This document shows positions 46,139 to 56,117 of a stretch of DNA of 64,000 nucleotides, in pieces (within the stretch, counting starts at the first letter, position 1; the number at the start of each line of letters is the position of its first letter). The notes beneath the pieces were generated by a model, which did no database searches, was not told the DNA's origin, and saw nothing but the letters and a program-made list of their open reading frames with translations. The stretch is taken from positions 2,342,001-2,406,000 of the forward strand of contig NC_013960.1 of NCBI RefSeq assembly GCF_000024725.1, in the 5' to 3' direction. This DNA is from Nitrosococcus halophilus Nc 4. GTDB taxonomy: Bacteria; Pseudomonadota; Gammaproteobacteria; Nitrosococcales; Nitrosococcaceae. The position numbers and the translations under genes were made by a program.

Positions 46139-46768
46139 ATGAGCCAGTACTTTAGGATCCATCCCACTCATCCCCAACAGCGCCTGCTTAATCAAGCAGT
46201 GACTATCCTCCGGCAGGAAGGGTTGATCGTCTACCCTACTGATTCTGGCTATGCTTTGGGGTGTCAAGTTGGCAACAAGGCAGCGGCGGATCGCATTCGC
46301 CACCTTCGAGGTTTAGGCACTCGCCACGAATTTAGTTTGGTTGGCCGGGATCTTTCGGAACTCTCCCTTTATGCCAGAGTCGGGAATAGTGCCTTTCGGC
46401 TGTTAAAAGCCCTCACCCCGGGGGCATATACCTTTATCTTCAAAGCCACCCGAGAGGTTCCTCGGCGCTTGCAAGATCCCAAACGGCGCACTATCGGGAT
46501 TCGAATTCCGGATAATAGTATTACCCAAGCATTATTAGCGGCCTTGGGCGAACCCCTGATAAGCTCTACTTTGATTCTGCCCGGGGAGGAGATGCCTCTT
46601 ACCGATCCAGAAGGGATCCGGGATCGGATTGGTAGCCAGGTGGACCTTGTCATTGATGGGGGGTATTGCGGCTTTGAGCCGACGACCGTGGTTGATTTGG
46701 TCGAAGATATACCAAAGATTATTCGTGAGGGTAAAGGGGATACAACGCCTTTCAGGGTTGAACCTTAA
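46139..46768 (+). CDS. YciO/Sua5-family protein
   Basis: A 209-residue protein of the Sua5/YrdC/YciO fold with the nucleotide- and RNA-binding segment GLIVYPTDSGYALGC (about residues 29-43), ALTPGAYTFIFKATREVP and the T/S-rich ISSTLILPGEE. True TsaC/Sua5 make threonylcarbamoyl-AMP for tRNA t6A; this member is closer in layout to YciO, whose role is less clear. It follows rnm by 18 bases. Confidence 0.88.
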   Translation: MSQYFRIHPTHPQQRLLNQAVTILRQEGLIVYPTDSGYALGCQVGNKAAADRIRHLRGLGTRHEFSLVGRDLSELSLYARVGNSAFRLLKALTPGAYTFIFKATREVPRRLQDPKRRTIGIRIPDNSITQALLAALGEPLISSTLILPGEEMPLTDPEGIRDRIGSQVDLVIDGGYCGFEPTTVVDLVEDIPKIIREGKGDTTPFRVEP

Positions 46769-46833
46769 GCCGATAGGTAAAGTACTGGCCATTATTTTGC
46801 CATAACCGTCAAAGTTCTTAGGTAATTTTACGT

Positions 46834-47559
46834 ATGCTTGCTGAGATTGGGCTGTGGCCCTTCCTCATCGGGATTGCTGCGGCAGGCTGGTGGGGGTGGA
46901 GACAGGGCCTTCGCGCTTGCGAGGCCGCCAATGAGGTCGATTGGGGGGGGCGCTGGCTGAACCGTCTAGATGGCTTGAATCGCCTCTATTGCCGCCGTTT
47001 CCATCGCCTCGACTCTGACTTATTGCCTTTACCCTCTCAAGGGGGGGGGTTGGTAGTGGCTAACCATATCTCCGGGCTAGATCCCCTGCTTTTAGTGGCG
47101 GCGAGCCCTCGGCCACTGCGGTTTTTGATTGCTCGCGATCAATATCGGCGCTTTGGATTTCAGTGGTTGTTCCGCGCTATGAAGTGTATCCCGGTTGATC
47201 GGGATAGGCGACCAGAAAAAGCCCTCCGGGAAGCTTTGCTAGCCTTGCATGCGGGGGAGGTGGTGGCTCTTTTCCCCCAGGGAGGGATTCATTTGGATAC
47301 GGATCCGCCCCGTCCCCTGAAAAAAGGGGTGGCTTGGCTGGCGATACGGTCAAATGCGCCTATCTATGGGCTTCGTATCGAGGGCGTTGAAGGTCAAGGC
47401 CAAATTCTTGGGGCTTTGCTGCTTCGCAGCCGGGTTTCCCTTCACTATAGTCCGCCGATTGCTTGTGCTTCCCTGTCGAGAGAGGAATGTTTATCGGAGG
47501 TGGCCCAAATCATAGAAGGCCGAAAGTGGAGGAGCCCCCAGGTATTGCAGGGGGTTTAA
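46834..47559 (+). CDS. 1-acyl-sn-glycerol-3-phosphate acyltransferase-like protein
   Basis: A 241-residue PlsC-family acyltransferase. An N-terminal membrane segment (LWPFLIGIAAAGWWGW) precedes the catalytic NHISGLD (HX4D, about residues 77-83) and the FPQGGIH block that stands in for the usual FPEGTRS. It probably acylates lysophosphatidate or a related lipid at the inner membrane. It sits between a YciO-like gene and clpB with no operon evidence. Confidence 0.8.
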   Translation: MLAEIGLWPFLIGIAAAGWWGWRQGLRACEAANEVDWGGRWLNRLDGLNRLYCRRFHRLDSDLLPLPSQGGGLVVANHISGLDPLLLVAASPRPLRFLIARDQYRRFGFQWLFRAMKCIPVDRDRRPEKALREALLALHAGEVVALFPQGGIHLDTDPPRPLKKGVAWLAIRSNAPIYGLRIEGVEGQGQILGALLLRSRVSLHYSPPIACASLSREECLSEVAQIIEGRKWRSPQVLQGV

Positions 47560-47623
47560 TTTCGCTGGCTAAGCCCCCATCTCTGTCTATAAGAAGAGAT
47601 TTTAAGTACCAGAGGGTTTACCC

Positions 47624-50221
47624 ATGCGACAGGACAAGTTAACCACCAAGTTTCAGGAGGCCCTGGCTGATGCCCAAAGCCTGGCTGTGGGGCAGGACCA
47701 TCAATTTCTGGAACCGCTGCATGTAATGTTTGCCCTGCTAGAACAGCAAGGCGGGACCGCAGCCCCCTTATTGATGCAGGCAGGAGTGAATGTCAACAAT
47801 TTCCATGCCCAGCTCAGCGAGGCTCTGAAACGGCTTCCCCAAGTACAGGGCGTTCCGGGAGAGATACATATCTCTCAAGATTTGATGCGGTTGCTCAATG
47901 TGACCGATAAGCTGGCCCAGCAGCGCCATGATCAATATATCTCCAGTGAATTATTCATGCTTGCCGCTGTGGAGGATAGGGGCCAGGTGGGCGAGTTGTT
48001 GCGTAAAAATGGCGCCACTAAGGCGAGTATAGAGGCGGCTATCAATACCATCCGTGGGGGGCGACAAGTGAATGAACCGGGGGCCGAGGACCAACGCCAG
48101 GCCCTAGAGCGCTATACCATCGATCTCACGGAGCGGGCCGAGCAGGGTAAATTAGATCCGGTCATTGGCCGTGATGATGAGATACGCCGCACTATTCAGG
48201 TGCTGCAACGCCGGACTAAAAATAATCCCGTGCTGATTGGTGAACCGGGGGTGGGTAAAACTGCCATTGTCGAGGGATTAGCCCAGCGTATTGTCAACAG
48301 CGAGGTCCCAGAAGGACTCAAGCATAGGCGTTTGCTTGCGCTGGATATGGGGGCCCTGATTGCCGGTGCCAAGTTCCGGGGCGAGTTTGAGGAGCGCCTT
48401 AAGGCGGTGCTCAAGGACATCAGCAAGGCAGAAGGGAATATTATTTTATTTATTGACGAACTCCATACAGTGGTGGGGGCGGGTAAGGCGGAAGGAGCCA
48501 TGGATGCCAGTAACATGCTCAAACCGGCCTTGGCTCGCGGTGAACTTCACTGCATTGGGGCAACGACCCTGGATGAGTATCGTCAATACATAGAAAAAGA
48601 CGCGGCTTTGGAACGGCGTTTCCAAAAGGTGCTGGTGGATGAGCCAAGCTTAGAAGATACCATTGCTATCCTGCGGGGCTTGAATGAGCGCTATGAAGTC
48701 CATCATGGGGTGGAGATCACCGATCCTGCCATTGTGGCGGCAGCCACTTTATCCCACCGTTATATTACCGATCGCAAACTTCCAGACAAGGCCATTGATC
48801 TCATCGACGAGGCTGCCAGCCGCATTCGGATGGAGATCGATTCCAAGCCGGAGCCCATGGACCGGATGGAAAGACGCTTGGTTCAATTGAAAATTGAGCG
48901 GGAAGCTTTACGGAAGGAAACTGACGAAGCCTCTAAAAAGCGTCTGGAGACTTTGGAAACCGAGATTAACCATTTGGAAAAAGAATATGCCGATCTAGAA
49001 GAGATTTGGAAGGCGGAGAAAGCCGCCCTAAGCGGTGCCCAGGGGATCAAGGAAAAACTGGAACAGGCTCGATTGGAGCTGGACTCCGCCCGCCGTGCCG
49101 GAGATTTAACTCGGATGTCGGAGTTACAGTATGGCCAGATCCCGGAACTCCAAAAACAGCTCGATGCGGCCACCGCGGCTGAACAGCAGGATTTTAAATT
49201 ACTGCGCAACAAGGTGACTGAGGAAGAAATTGCCGAGGTGGTTTCCAAATGGACGGGAATTCCGGTTTCCAAAATGCTGGAAGGAGAGCGGGAGAAATTA
49301 TTAAAAATGGAAGAGGCGTTGCATCGGCGAGTGGTGGGCCAGGAAGAAGCCATCGAAGTGGTAAGTAACGCGATTCGCCGTTCCCGGGCCGGGCTAGCTG
49401 ATCCTAACCGGCCGAATGGTTCCTTCCTCTTTCTCGGGCCTACGGGGGTAGGAAAGACTGAGCTTTGTAAGGCCCTGGCGGCTTTCTTGTTTGATACGGA
49501 GGAAGCCATGGTTCGCATCGACATGTCCGAGTTTATGGAGAGGCACTCCGTGGCCCGGCTCATCGGGGCTCCTCCCGGTTATGTGGGGTTTGAAGAGGGG
49601 GGCTACCTCACCGAGGCGGTACGCCGCAAGCCCTATTCGGTCATCTTGCTCGACGAGGTGGAGAAGGCCCACCCGGATGTATTTAATATTTTGCTCCAAG
49701 TTTTGGATGATGGACGGCTGACAGATGGCCACGGTCGCACGGTAGATTTTCGCAATACAGTGGTGGTCATGACTTCTAACCTCGGTTCCCATGTGATTCA
49801 GGAAATGGCCGGGGAGGAACATTACCAGGAAATGAAAAATGCGGTAATGGAGATTGTCGGGCAGCATTTCCGTCCGGAATTTATTAACCGAGTGGACGAT
49901 GTGGTGGTGTTCCATCCCCTGTTGAAAGGGCAGATCCGGGCGATTGCCAAACTTCAGATTGGCCATCTCCAGCAGCGACTGCGAGAGCGGGATATGGATT
50001 TAGCCGTGTCCGAAACTGCTCTGGATAAATTGGCAGAAGTGGGTTTCGATCCGGTTTATGGAGCTAGGCCCCTCAAGCGGGCGATTCAGCAACAAATCGA
50101 GAACCCCCTAGCCCAGGAAATCCTAGGGGGAAAATTTGAGCCTGGGGATCTGATTGAAGTGGGAGTTGAAGGCGAACATTTCGTTTTCGAGCGCAAAGCA
50201 AGGGCAGCTTCTGCCGCCTAG
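47624..50221 (+). CDS. clpB: chaperone ClpB
   Basis: An 865-residue AAA+ disaggregase: Clp-N domain, first AAA with GEPGVGKTA (about residues 206-214) and LFIDELHT, the long middle coiled coil (residues about 405-530, with [19 protein letters not shown] and [11 protein letters not shown]), second AAA with GPTGVGKTE and [12 protein letters not shown]. ClpB works with DnaK to rescue aggregated proteins. Start ATG with AGAGGG upstream. Confidence 0.95.
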   Translation: MRQDKLTTKFQEALADAQSLAVGQDHQFLEPLHVMFALLEQQGGTAAPLLMQAGVNVNNFHAQLSEALKRLPQVQGVPGEIHISQDLMRLLNVTDKLAQQRHDQYISSELFMLAAVEDRGQVGELLRKNGATKASIEAAINTIRGGRQVNEPGAEDQRQALERYTIDLTERAEQGKLDPVIGRDDEIRRTIQVLQRRTKNNPVLIGEPGVGKTAIVEGLAQRIVNSEVPEGLKHRRLLALDMGALIAGAKFRGEFEERLKAVLKDISKAEGNIILFIDELHTVVGAGKAEGAMDASNMLKPALARGELHCIGATTLDEYRQYIEKDAALERRFQKVLVDEPSLEDTIAILRGLNERYEVHHGVEITDPAIVAAATLSHRYITDRKLPDKAIDLIDEAASRIRMEIDSKPEPMDRMERRLVQLKIEREALRKETDEASKKRLETLETEINHLEKEYADLEEIWKAEKAALSGAQGIKEKLEQARLELDSARRAGDLTRMSELQYGQIPELQKQLDAATAAEQQDFKLLRNKVTEEEIAEVVSKWTGIPVSKMLEGEREKLLKMEEALHRRVVGQEEAIEVVSNAIRRSRAGLADPNRPNGSFLFLGPTGVGKTELCKALAAFLFDTEEAMVRIDMSEFMERHSVARLIGAPPGYVGFEEGGYLTEAVRRKPYSVILLDEVEKAHPDVFNILLQVLDDGRLTDGHGRTVDFRNTVVVMTSNLGSHVIQEMAGEEHYQEMKNAVMEIVGQHFRPEFINRVDDVVVFHPLLKGQIRAIAKLQIGHLQQRLRERDMDLAVSETALDKLAEVGFDPVYGARPLKRAIQQQIENPLAQEILGGKFEPGDLIEVGVEGEHFVFERKARAASAA

Positions 50222-50226
50222 GCATA

Positions 50227-50258
50227 CGCCGGATGCGCTGCGCTTATCCGGCCTACGG
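50227..50258 (+). repeat. REP-like element, forward copy
   Basis: GCCGGATGCGCTGCGCTTAT then CCGGCCTACGG, palindromic and the same type as the enterobacterial REP consensus. It lies immediately after the clpB stop and is paired with an inverted copy at 50287-50321. Confidence 0.75.
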
Positions 50259-50286
50259 TTTAGCTTTGATGAAAGTGAGCCATTGG

Positions 50287-50321
50287 TAGGTCGGATAAGG
50301 CGCTTCGCACCGCATCCGGCA
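50287..50321 (-). repeat. REP-like element, inverted copy
   Basis: TAGGTCGGATAAGGCGCTTC then GCACCGCATCCGGCA, the reverse complement of the REP type at 50227. The two form a BIME-like inverted pair between the convergent clpB and the FmdB-type gene. Confidence 0.75.
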
Positions 50322-50326
50322 AAATT

Positions 50327-50563
50327 CTAATGAGAATGACAACCACGAGGGCGGCCGCAGCCACAAGTCCGTGGATTTTCATCCTGAAGGGATTGCATGG
50401 CCGCTTCACGCCCTCTTGCCTTATAGCCATGTATTGCTGGTGCGGACAAGCGTTGTTTGACTGCCCCTCCGCAAGCAGGACAGTAGGGCGCGGGCTCGTT
50501 CATGCCATGATAGGCTTCAAAATCCTGGTTGCAAGCCAAACAATGGTACTCATAAGTGGGCAT
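50327..50563 (-). CDS. FmdB-type zinc-ribbon protein
   Basis: A protein of about 78 residues starting MPTYEYHCLACNQDFEAYHG. CxxC pairs at YEYHCLAC and APYCPACGG form the FmdB zinc ribbon; the C-terminus is rich in Cys, His and Arg (CGCGRPRGCHSH), an extra potential metal site. Such proteins are usually putative regulators of unknown target. The start at 50563 is preferred over a Met one codon earlier. Confidence 0.85.
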   Translation of the reverse strand: MPTYEYHCLACNQDFEAYHGMNEPAPYCPACGGAVKQRLSAPAIHGYKARGREAAMQSLQDENPRTCGCGRPRGCHSH

Positions 50564-50587
50564 CATCTTCTCCTTAAGATATCACGA

Positions 50588-51187
50588 TTACTTAGCGCCC
50601 ATTTCCCTGCTGGTATTAACCTTATCGCTCACCGCGCCATGGGGAGGTCGCAGGTGGCTTGTCTCTACCTCCCAAATCCAACCACTGACAGTCACATGAT
50701 TAGGAATCAAGGGATGATTCCGGACATATTCAACCTGTTTAGCGCAAATATCATCCACGTTGTCGAAGAGGCGAATCCATTTGCCAAAGGCGCCTGCATC
50801 AAGCTTTAGCTCAGGCAGTGAAGGATCAACTGGGATATTGTCCAGATCAATGCCTTGATCCTTGAGGGCGTTGACCAGGGTATCCGTATGGGCAGACATC
50901 ATGCCACACTCGGTATGATTAATGATGACGATTTCTTGGGTTCCAAAAAACTGACAGGTGAGCATCGCTGAGCGAATTGCATCATCCGTAATGAGACCTC
51001 CGGCGTTGCGGAAGACGTGGGCATCGCCACGATCGCCTCGAATTCCCAATGCTTCATCGACAGGCAAGCGTTCATCCATACAGGCACAGACCCAAAGACG
51101 GCGATTGTTGGGAATACCCAATTGGCGTCGTAGGGCCCAATTTTTGCGTTGGGTATAATCGGCTTCTAACTGCTGTTTCAAGCTCAT
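50588..51187 (-). CDS. beta-class carbonic anhydrase
   Basis: A 199-residue beta-carbonic anhydrase. Zinc ligands are C36 (CACMDER, with D38 and R40 as the catalytic dyad), H91 and C94 (NHTECGM). It interconverts CO2 and bicarbonate in the cytosol. Sequence style is that of the short prokaryotic type. It is about 22 bases after the FmdB-type gene on the same strand (upstream in transcription). Confidence 0.92.
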   Translation of the reverse strand: MSLKQQLEADYTQRKNWALRRQLGIPNNRRLWVCACMDERLPVDEALGIRGDRGDAHVFRNAGGLITDDAIRSAMLTCQFFGTQEIVIINHTECGMMSAHTDTLVNALKDQGIDLDNIPVDPSLPELKLDAGAFGKWIRLFDNVDDICAKQVEYVRNHPLIPNHVTVSGWIWEVETSHLRPPHGAVSDKVNTSREMGAK

Positions 51188-51239
51188 CTTATTAGTCCTC
51201 CCATGGAATACAAAAAAGGGTTAATGGGCAAACATAAGT

Positions 51240-53462
51240 TTAGGCCAAGGCTTTTTCTGTCTGCAGCAGTTTTTGCTCTGCCCATTGTTGGGAGGTTGCA
51301 TAATCTATTTTGCCACTAGCAAGGAGCGGGACTTCTTCTACCACGAGAATCCGGCGGGGTACACTAAGTTCGCTGAGTCCCTCCGCCTTTGCCTGTGCCA
51401 ACAGGGGGCGTCGTTCGGCGTCTCTCTGTTCTGTGAGCAGTACCAATTCTTCCCCCTTTTTAGCATCTGGCAGGGAAACGACGGCATGGCGCACATCTGG
51501 CCAGACGCTGGAAGCCAATGCTTCCGCTGTGGTCAAGGAGACCATCTCGCCGGCAATCTTGGCAAAGCGCTTGGCACGACCCTGGATAGTAAGATAACCC
51601 TCTTCGTTAATGCTGACGATATCGCCGGTGTCGTACCACCCTCTGCCACGGGGCGTATGGGGGGGGTGTAACTGTCCGGGGGCGTGATGTAATAAATAAC
51701 CTAGCATGACATTGGGTCCGCGAACTTCTAAGCGCCCCCCCTGGTGGATGCCTTCCACGGGCTCAAGATGGTATTCAATTCCGGGGACCAGTCGCCCCAC
51801 CGTGCCTGAACGGTGATCGATGGGGGTATTAACGGCCAATACCGGGCTGGTCTCAGTCACCCCATAGCCCTCGAAAATACGGATTCCAAACTTCTCGACC
51901 CATAGCCGGCGGGTGGGTTCCTGCAACTTTTCCGCCCCTGCAAATACATAGCGTATGCTATGAAAGTCATAGGGGTGGGCATGTTGGGCATAGCCGGCTA
52001 GGAAAGTATTGGTGCCAAATAAAATAGTGGCGTTGACATGGTAGGCGACTTCGGGAACCATCCGATAATGCAGCGGTGAGGGGTATAAGAATAGAGGAAC
52101 GCCGGAAAGGAGGGGTAACAGGGTGCCCACCGTTAACCCAAAGGCGTGGAAGACGGGCAAGGCATTAAGGACCAAGTCCTCTCGCGTGAAATCGATACGG
52201 CTTGCGACTTGCTGAATATTGGCCAGAAGGTTGGCATGTGACAGGACTACCCCCTTGGGCGTTCCTTCAGAGCCAGAGGTAAATAAAACCACGGCCGGAT
52301 CGTCAGGGGTAGCTTGGGGGACGGTGTGGCAATAAGCGGCACGGGCAAAACGAGAACGTATTGTGGCTTGCAGGAGCTTCCAGGGACCGATGTGTTGGCG
52401 TAAATCTTCTAAATAAATTAACCGAACCTTGCGGGCCAGGGTCTTCGCCACGGCCTGTAATTCGGCCGCTTCGATAAAACGCCGTGAAGTATATACGGTG
52501 CCAATGCCGCCCGCTTCGATAGCAGCAGAAAGGCCACCGGCACCGGTGGTGAAATTCAACATGGCGGGTACTCGGCCCTGGCTGTGCAAAGCGAAAAAGA
52601 GGACCGCGGTGCTTAAAGCATTAGGCAATAATACGCCGACGTATTCTCCTGGCTGAGTCTCTCGTGCCAGCACCGAACCTAACAGAAAGGCTCGCTGCAC
52701 CAGCCGGTTATAGCGTATGGGCTGGCGGTCTAAGTCCTGGGCGATTGGGAGGTTCCCGCCATGCTTTTGGCGGGCATCTAGCAAAGCCTCGAAGACTGTG
52801 CGGCGATAATGGCTGTTGGAGAACTTTATCTCCGTGATGGTCTCCTGTAGCCGTGCTTCCGCCTGTCTGCGTCGTTCCCGGCTGGGCAGTTGCGGCGGTA
52901 GGGTAAAGTCCTGGGGCGGTAATAGGGTAATGGTAATGGGAGGAAACCATCTGCGGCGGCTGCGCATGCAGGAAAAGGGGGTGTCTTCAGCCCCTTCAAT
53001 CCGTACGGGTAGCACTGTAGCTCCGGATTTACAGGCGGCCCATCCTGGAGCGTGGTAAATTTTCATTATCGAACCTGTCGCGCTGATCCGCCCCTCGGGA
53101 AAGAGGACCACCTGACGGTGCTCGTTAAGGTGCCGAAGTAACACTTGGGGGGCAGAGGGATCCGTAAGGTCTAAAGGGAAAGTAGGGAATAGTTTGAGCC
53201 AGGGGCGTAGCCAACGGTTTTGGGCCAACTGGGGAGGGATAGCGAAGACCGTGTCCTGGGGAAGAAATGTCGCCAGGAGCAAGGGATCGAGAAAAGAGAT
53301 ATGGTTGGCGATTAGTAATACCCGATGGCCGGCCTTTGGGTAATGTTCCAAGCCTTTGACCCGGATCCGGTAAAAGTTCTTGAGGGAATATCGAAGCAAG
53401 GTTGCCAGCGGTTGAATCCGTGGGCTGTTTTCCTTCGTTGGTCGTGTTGTTTGGGGTTCCAT
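51240..53462 (-). CDS. Aas-like fused acyltransferase / acyl-ACP synthetase
   Basis: About 740 residues from the ATG at 53462 (MEPQTTRPTKEN); a GTG/ATG six codons upstream is also in frame. The N-terminal third is a PlsC domain (NHISFLDPLLL, FPEGRISATG). The C-terminal two-thirds is an AMP-forming ligase with LFTSGSEGTPKGVVLSHANL, EGYGVTETSPVLAVN, GWYDTGDIV and GRAKRFAKIAGEMVS, plus the catalytic lysine in SGKIDYA near the end. Aas re-acylates lysophosphatidylethanolamine using acyl-ACP. The flippase domain (LplT) found fused in some species is absent. Confidence 0.88.
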   Translation of the reverse strand: MEPQTTRPTKENSPRIQPLATLLRYSLKNFYRIRVKGLEHYPKAGHRVLLIANHISFLDPLLLATFLPQDTVFAIPPQLAQNRWLRPWLKLFPTFPLDLTDPSAPQVLLRHLNEHRQVVLFPEGRISATGSIMKIYHAPGWAACKSGATVLPVRIEGAEDTPFSCMRSRRRWFPPITITLLPPQDFTLPPQLPSRERRRQAEARLQETITEIKFSNSHYRRTVFEALLDARQKHGGNLPIAQDLDRQPIRYNRLVQRAFLLGSVLARETQPGEYVGVLLPNALSTAVLFFALHSQGRVPAMLNFTTGAGGLSAAIEAGGIGTVYTSRRFIEAAELQAVAKTLARKVRLIYLEDLRQHIGPWKLLQATIRSRFARAAYCHTVPQATPDDPAVVLFTSGSEGTPKGVVLSHANLLANIQQVASRIDFTREDLVLNALPVFHAFGLTVGTLLPLLSGVPLFLYPSPLHYRMVPEVAYHVNATILFGTNTFLAGYAQHAHPYDFHSIRYVFAGAEKLQEPTRRLWVEKFGIRIFEGYGVTETSPVLAVNTPIDHRSGTVGRLVPGIEYHLEPVEGIHQGGRLEVRGPNVMLGYLLHHAPGQLHPPHTPRGRGWYDTGDIVSINEEGYLTIQGRAKRFAKIAGEMVSLTTAEALASSVWPDVRHAVVSLPDAKKGEELVLLTEQRDAERRPLLAQAKAEGLSELSVPRRILVVEEVPLLASGKIDYATSQQWAEQKLLQTEKALA

Positions 53463-53678
53463 GGCATTATCTTCGTGCAATTAAAAATTGAAGAGGCGCC
53501 TGTAGAACTAAGTACCTCGGCAGAAATCTTTGAATGTTGTCAGGATAACAGGGTATGTAGGTCGGGTGGAGCCTAAATGCAAGCAGGTTCTTGCAGATTT
53601 TATTTCAATTTCCCGCCAGCTCGCCCTGGGATATTACATACTTATTCTGTACATAAGTATTTAGGATAAGATAGCAGT

Positions 53679-54062
53679 ATGACTTTATACCTCACGCTTA
53701 AATATATCCACCTCACTAGTGTAGCGACCACTTTGGTACTGTTCATTGGGCGCGGCTTGTGGATGCTGTTTTCTCCCCAGTATTTGCAGCGGCGCTGGGT
53801 CCGTATTGTCCCCCATATTGTGGATACGGTGTTATTGACGAGCGCTATTGGTTTAACGCTTATTTTGCATCAATATCCGTTCGTGGATGATTGGCTTACG
53901 GCAAAGGTCCTGGCACTGATAGGTTATATCGTTTTCGGTAGTATTGCTTTGAAGCGTGGTCGGACTAAGCCCATTCGGATCACTGCAGGGTGTGTGGCCC
54001 TGGCCCTATTTGGTTATATGGTTTGGGTCGCCCGCGGCAAGGTTCCTTTTCCATGGGGTTAA
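53679..54062 (+). CDS. SirB-family membrane protein
   Basis: A 127-residue protein with four predicted membrane helices (YIHLTSVATTLVLFIGRGLW, VDTVLLTSAIGLTLIL, VLALIGYIVFGSIAL and GCVALALFGYMVWVA). It matches the SirB2 family, whose members are small inner-membrane proteins of unclear role, linked to invasion-gene expression in Salmonella only by genetic evidence. Convergent with the SDR gene at 54107. Confidence 0.85.
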   Translation: MTLYLTLKYIHLTSVATTLVLFIGRGLWMLFSPQYLQRRWVRIVPHIVDTVLLTSAIGLTLILHQYPFVDDWLTAKVLALIGYIVFGSIALKRGRTKPIRITAGCVALALFGYMVWVARGKVPFPWG

Positions 54063-54106
54063 TGGGTTTGAAGGTTTCCTGTGCGGGGCATCCAATGGCG
54101 CCATAG

Positions 54107-54964
54107 TTATCGGTTTTCGTTATGAGAAACTCGGTGAAGTACCCAGTCCATGGCGGTATGGGGAAGCAGGCGTTTCAGGGCGGCAAAAACATGAGTAGGA
54201 ACAGTGACATAATAGCGTGCTCGGGGCCGCGGTGATTCTAGAGCATGGATGACTTTTTTGAGTACGGACTCAGGGGGAAGGGTAAAGGGGACGGCGGGCC
54301 CGCGTTTTTTTAGGCGTTGCTCCATAGCGCGATAGGTTTGGCGGTGAGCGCTGTGTTCAGGGTCGATGTTTTCCAGGTACTTCCGGTATGAGTTGTGGCG
54401 GAATTGGCTGCTGATGGGTCCGGGCTCAATAACAGAGACCCTAATTCCGCTTCCATAAAGCTCTAGGCGAAGGGTGTCTGCTAAGGCTTCCAAAGCATAT
54501 TTGCTGGCGTTATAAGCTCCGCGAAAGGGCAAGGCGATAAAGCCGAGCACAGAACTGTTATAAATGATGCGGCCCGCACCTTGATTGCGCATGGCGGGGA
54601 TCAGGCGGTTGGTCAATTCCTGAGTCCCTAGGGTATTGGTTTCTAATTGGGCCCGCAATACTTCCCGGCGTAAATCTTCCACGGCACCCGGCTGGCCGTA
54701 AGCTGCATTATTGAACAGGGCATAAAGTTGTCCCTCCGTTCGTTCCAGAACGGTGTCCACTGTATTAGCAATGGAGGCATCATCGCTGAGTTCAAGGGGA
54801 ATGGCTTCTAGGCCCTCAGCCGTGAGTTCTTCAAGATCTTGGGTTTGGCGTGCCGTGGCGAAGACACGATAACCGCGGGTTTGTAATCCCTTGGCAACGC
54901 AGCGACCAATGCCGCTAGAGCAACCCGTCACCAACACGGATTTAGAAGCAAAATTCTGGATCAT
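54107..54964 (-). CDS. short-chain dehydrogenase/reductase
   Basis: A 285-residue classical SDR. The NAD(P)-binding motif VTGCSSGIGRCVAKGL is at residues 12-27, ALFNNAAYG follows and the active-site YNASKYALEAL provides the YxxxK pair, with the serine in SSVLGF upstream. The adjacent context gives no hint of the substrate, and the length and internal segments (PGPISSQFRHNSYRKYL) are typical of the DltE/YqjQ-like or 'oxidoreductase' subgroup. Confidence 0.88.
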   Translation of the reverse strand: MIQNFASKSVLVTGCSSGIGRCVAKGLQTRGYRVFATARQTQDLEELTAEGLEAIPLELSDDASIANTVDTVLERTEGQLYALFNNAAYGQPGAVEDLRREVLRAQLETNTLGTQELTNRLIPAMRNQGAGRIIYNSSVLGFIALPFRGAYNASKYALEALADTLRLELYGSGIRVSVIEPGPISSQFRHNSYRKYLENIDPEHSAHRQTYRAMEQRLKKRGPAVPFTLPPESVLKKVIHALESPRPRARYYVTVPTHVFAALKRLLPHTAMDWVLHRVSHNENR

Positions 54965-55216
54965 AAGTGCTTACAGCGTAGTTTTTCTTGTATGTTAACT
55001 TAATCGTCGCTTGCAACCTAGTCTGCGCCATTACGTCCACCTCACCAGAGGCAAACTGCACCCATCTCAACCCGGTCTCTGGGGCCCAGGCAACAAAGTA
55101 TGCCAGGATGACAAGGCAAGCGCTATTGCCGCCTGCGGCAATTATTTGCCGGGTGAGGGTAGCCTGTCGGTAAGCCTTTAGTTTCTATCTATCTGATTTT
55201 TAGCACTACTCCTAGG

Positions 55217-55231
55217 TGGCATAACCCTTGC
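55217..55231 (+). promoter_or_regulatory. putative sigma-54 promoter of the flgB operon
   Basis: TGGCATAACCCTTGC has GG and GC elements separated by exactly 10 bases, as in the sigma-54 -24/-12 consensus, about 45 bases before the flgB start. This fits class-II flagellar genes of Pseudomonas-like regulation. The rest of the gap between the SDR gene and flgB shows nothing else. Confidence 0.7.
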
Positions 55232-55275
55232 CTATCTTTAGGGTAATTCAGTTTATTGATTGCCGGGAGTGAGTT

Positions 55276-55677
55276 ATGTCTATTTCCTTTGATTCGGCAT
55301 TGGGAATTCATCCTTATGCTTTGAGCCTTTGGTCTCGGCGCGCCGAATTATTGGCAGCCAATCTCGCTAATGCTGATACGCCGGGCTATAAGGCAAGGGA
55401 TATCGATTTTAAAACGGCCCTGCAGCAGGCTCAGGGCCAGGGAGCAGCCCTGCCACTGCAAGTCACCCATGGGAGGCATTTGCCTTCTGCGGCAGGGCAT
55501 CCCCCTGGAGGAGAGGCCCTTTATCGCCTTCCCCTGCAAGCTTCCATCGACGGCAATACGGTGGATAGCCAGGTGGAGCACGGAAAATTCATGCAGAATG
55601 CGCTCCAATATCAAGCCAGCCTCCACTTCCTGAGTGGCAGCTTTAAAGGATTGCAGTCGGCCCTGAAGGGAGAGTAG
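55276..55677 (+). CDS. flgB: flagellar basal-body rod protein FlgB
   Basis: A 133-residue rod protein with the N-terminal SRRAELLAANLANADTPGYKARDIDF motif and the C-terminal amphipathic helix (FMQNALQYQASLHFLSGSF). First gene of the flg run behind a sigma-54-type promoter; FlgB forms the proximal rod inside the MS ring. Confidence 0.95.
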   Translation: MSISFDSALGIHPYALSLWSRRAELLAANLANADTPGYKARDIDFKTALQQAQGQGAALPLQVTHGRHLPSAAGHPPGGEALYRLPLQASIDGNTVDSQVEHGKFMQNALQYQASLHFLSGSFKGLQSALKGE

Positions 55678-55681
55678 CGCC

Positions 55682-56095
55682 ATGTCGTTGTTCAACATCA
55701 TCGATATTTCGGGCACTGCGATGAGTGCCCAAACCTTGCGGCTGAATACTACCGCCAGCAATCTCGCCAATGCCGATAGTGTCAGCAGTAGCGTAAATCA
55801 GACTTATCGGGCCCGCCATCCGGTATTTGCTACTGTGTTGAATGATTTTAATCAAGAGGAGGCTACAGGAGGGGTGCAAGTGTTGGGAGTGGTGGAGAGC
55901 AAGGCTCCGCTACAGCAGGAGTATGCTCCTGATCACCCCATGGCCAACGAGGCAGGATACATTTTTCATCCTAATGTGAATCCCATTGAGGAAATGGCCA
56001 ATATGATTTCGGCTTCACGCAGTTATCAGAACAGCGTGGAGGTTGCCAATACTTCCAAACAGTTACTGTTACGCACCCTGCAATTGGGTGAATAG
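55682..56095 (+). CDS. flgC: flagellar basal-body rod protein FlgC
   Basis: A 137-residue rod protein: DISGTAMSAQTLRLNTTASNLANADSVSS near the start and NMISASRSYQNSVEVANTSKQLLLRTLQL at the end. It starts about four bases after flgB and forms the rod together with FlgB, FlgF and FlgG. Confidence 0.95.
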   Translation: MSLFNIIDISGTAMSAQTLRLNTTASNLANADSVSSSVNQTYRARHPVFATVLNDFNQEEATGGVQVLGVVESKAPLQQEYAPDHPMANEAGYIFHPNVNPIEEMANMISASRSYQNSVEVANTSKQLLLRTLQLGE

Positions 56096-56117
56096 CGGAT
56101 AGGGAAAGCATCAAATA

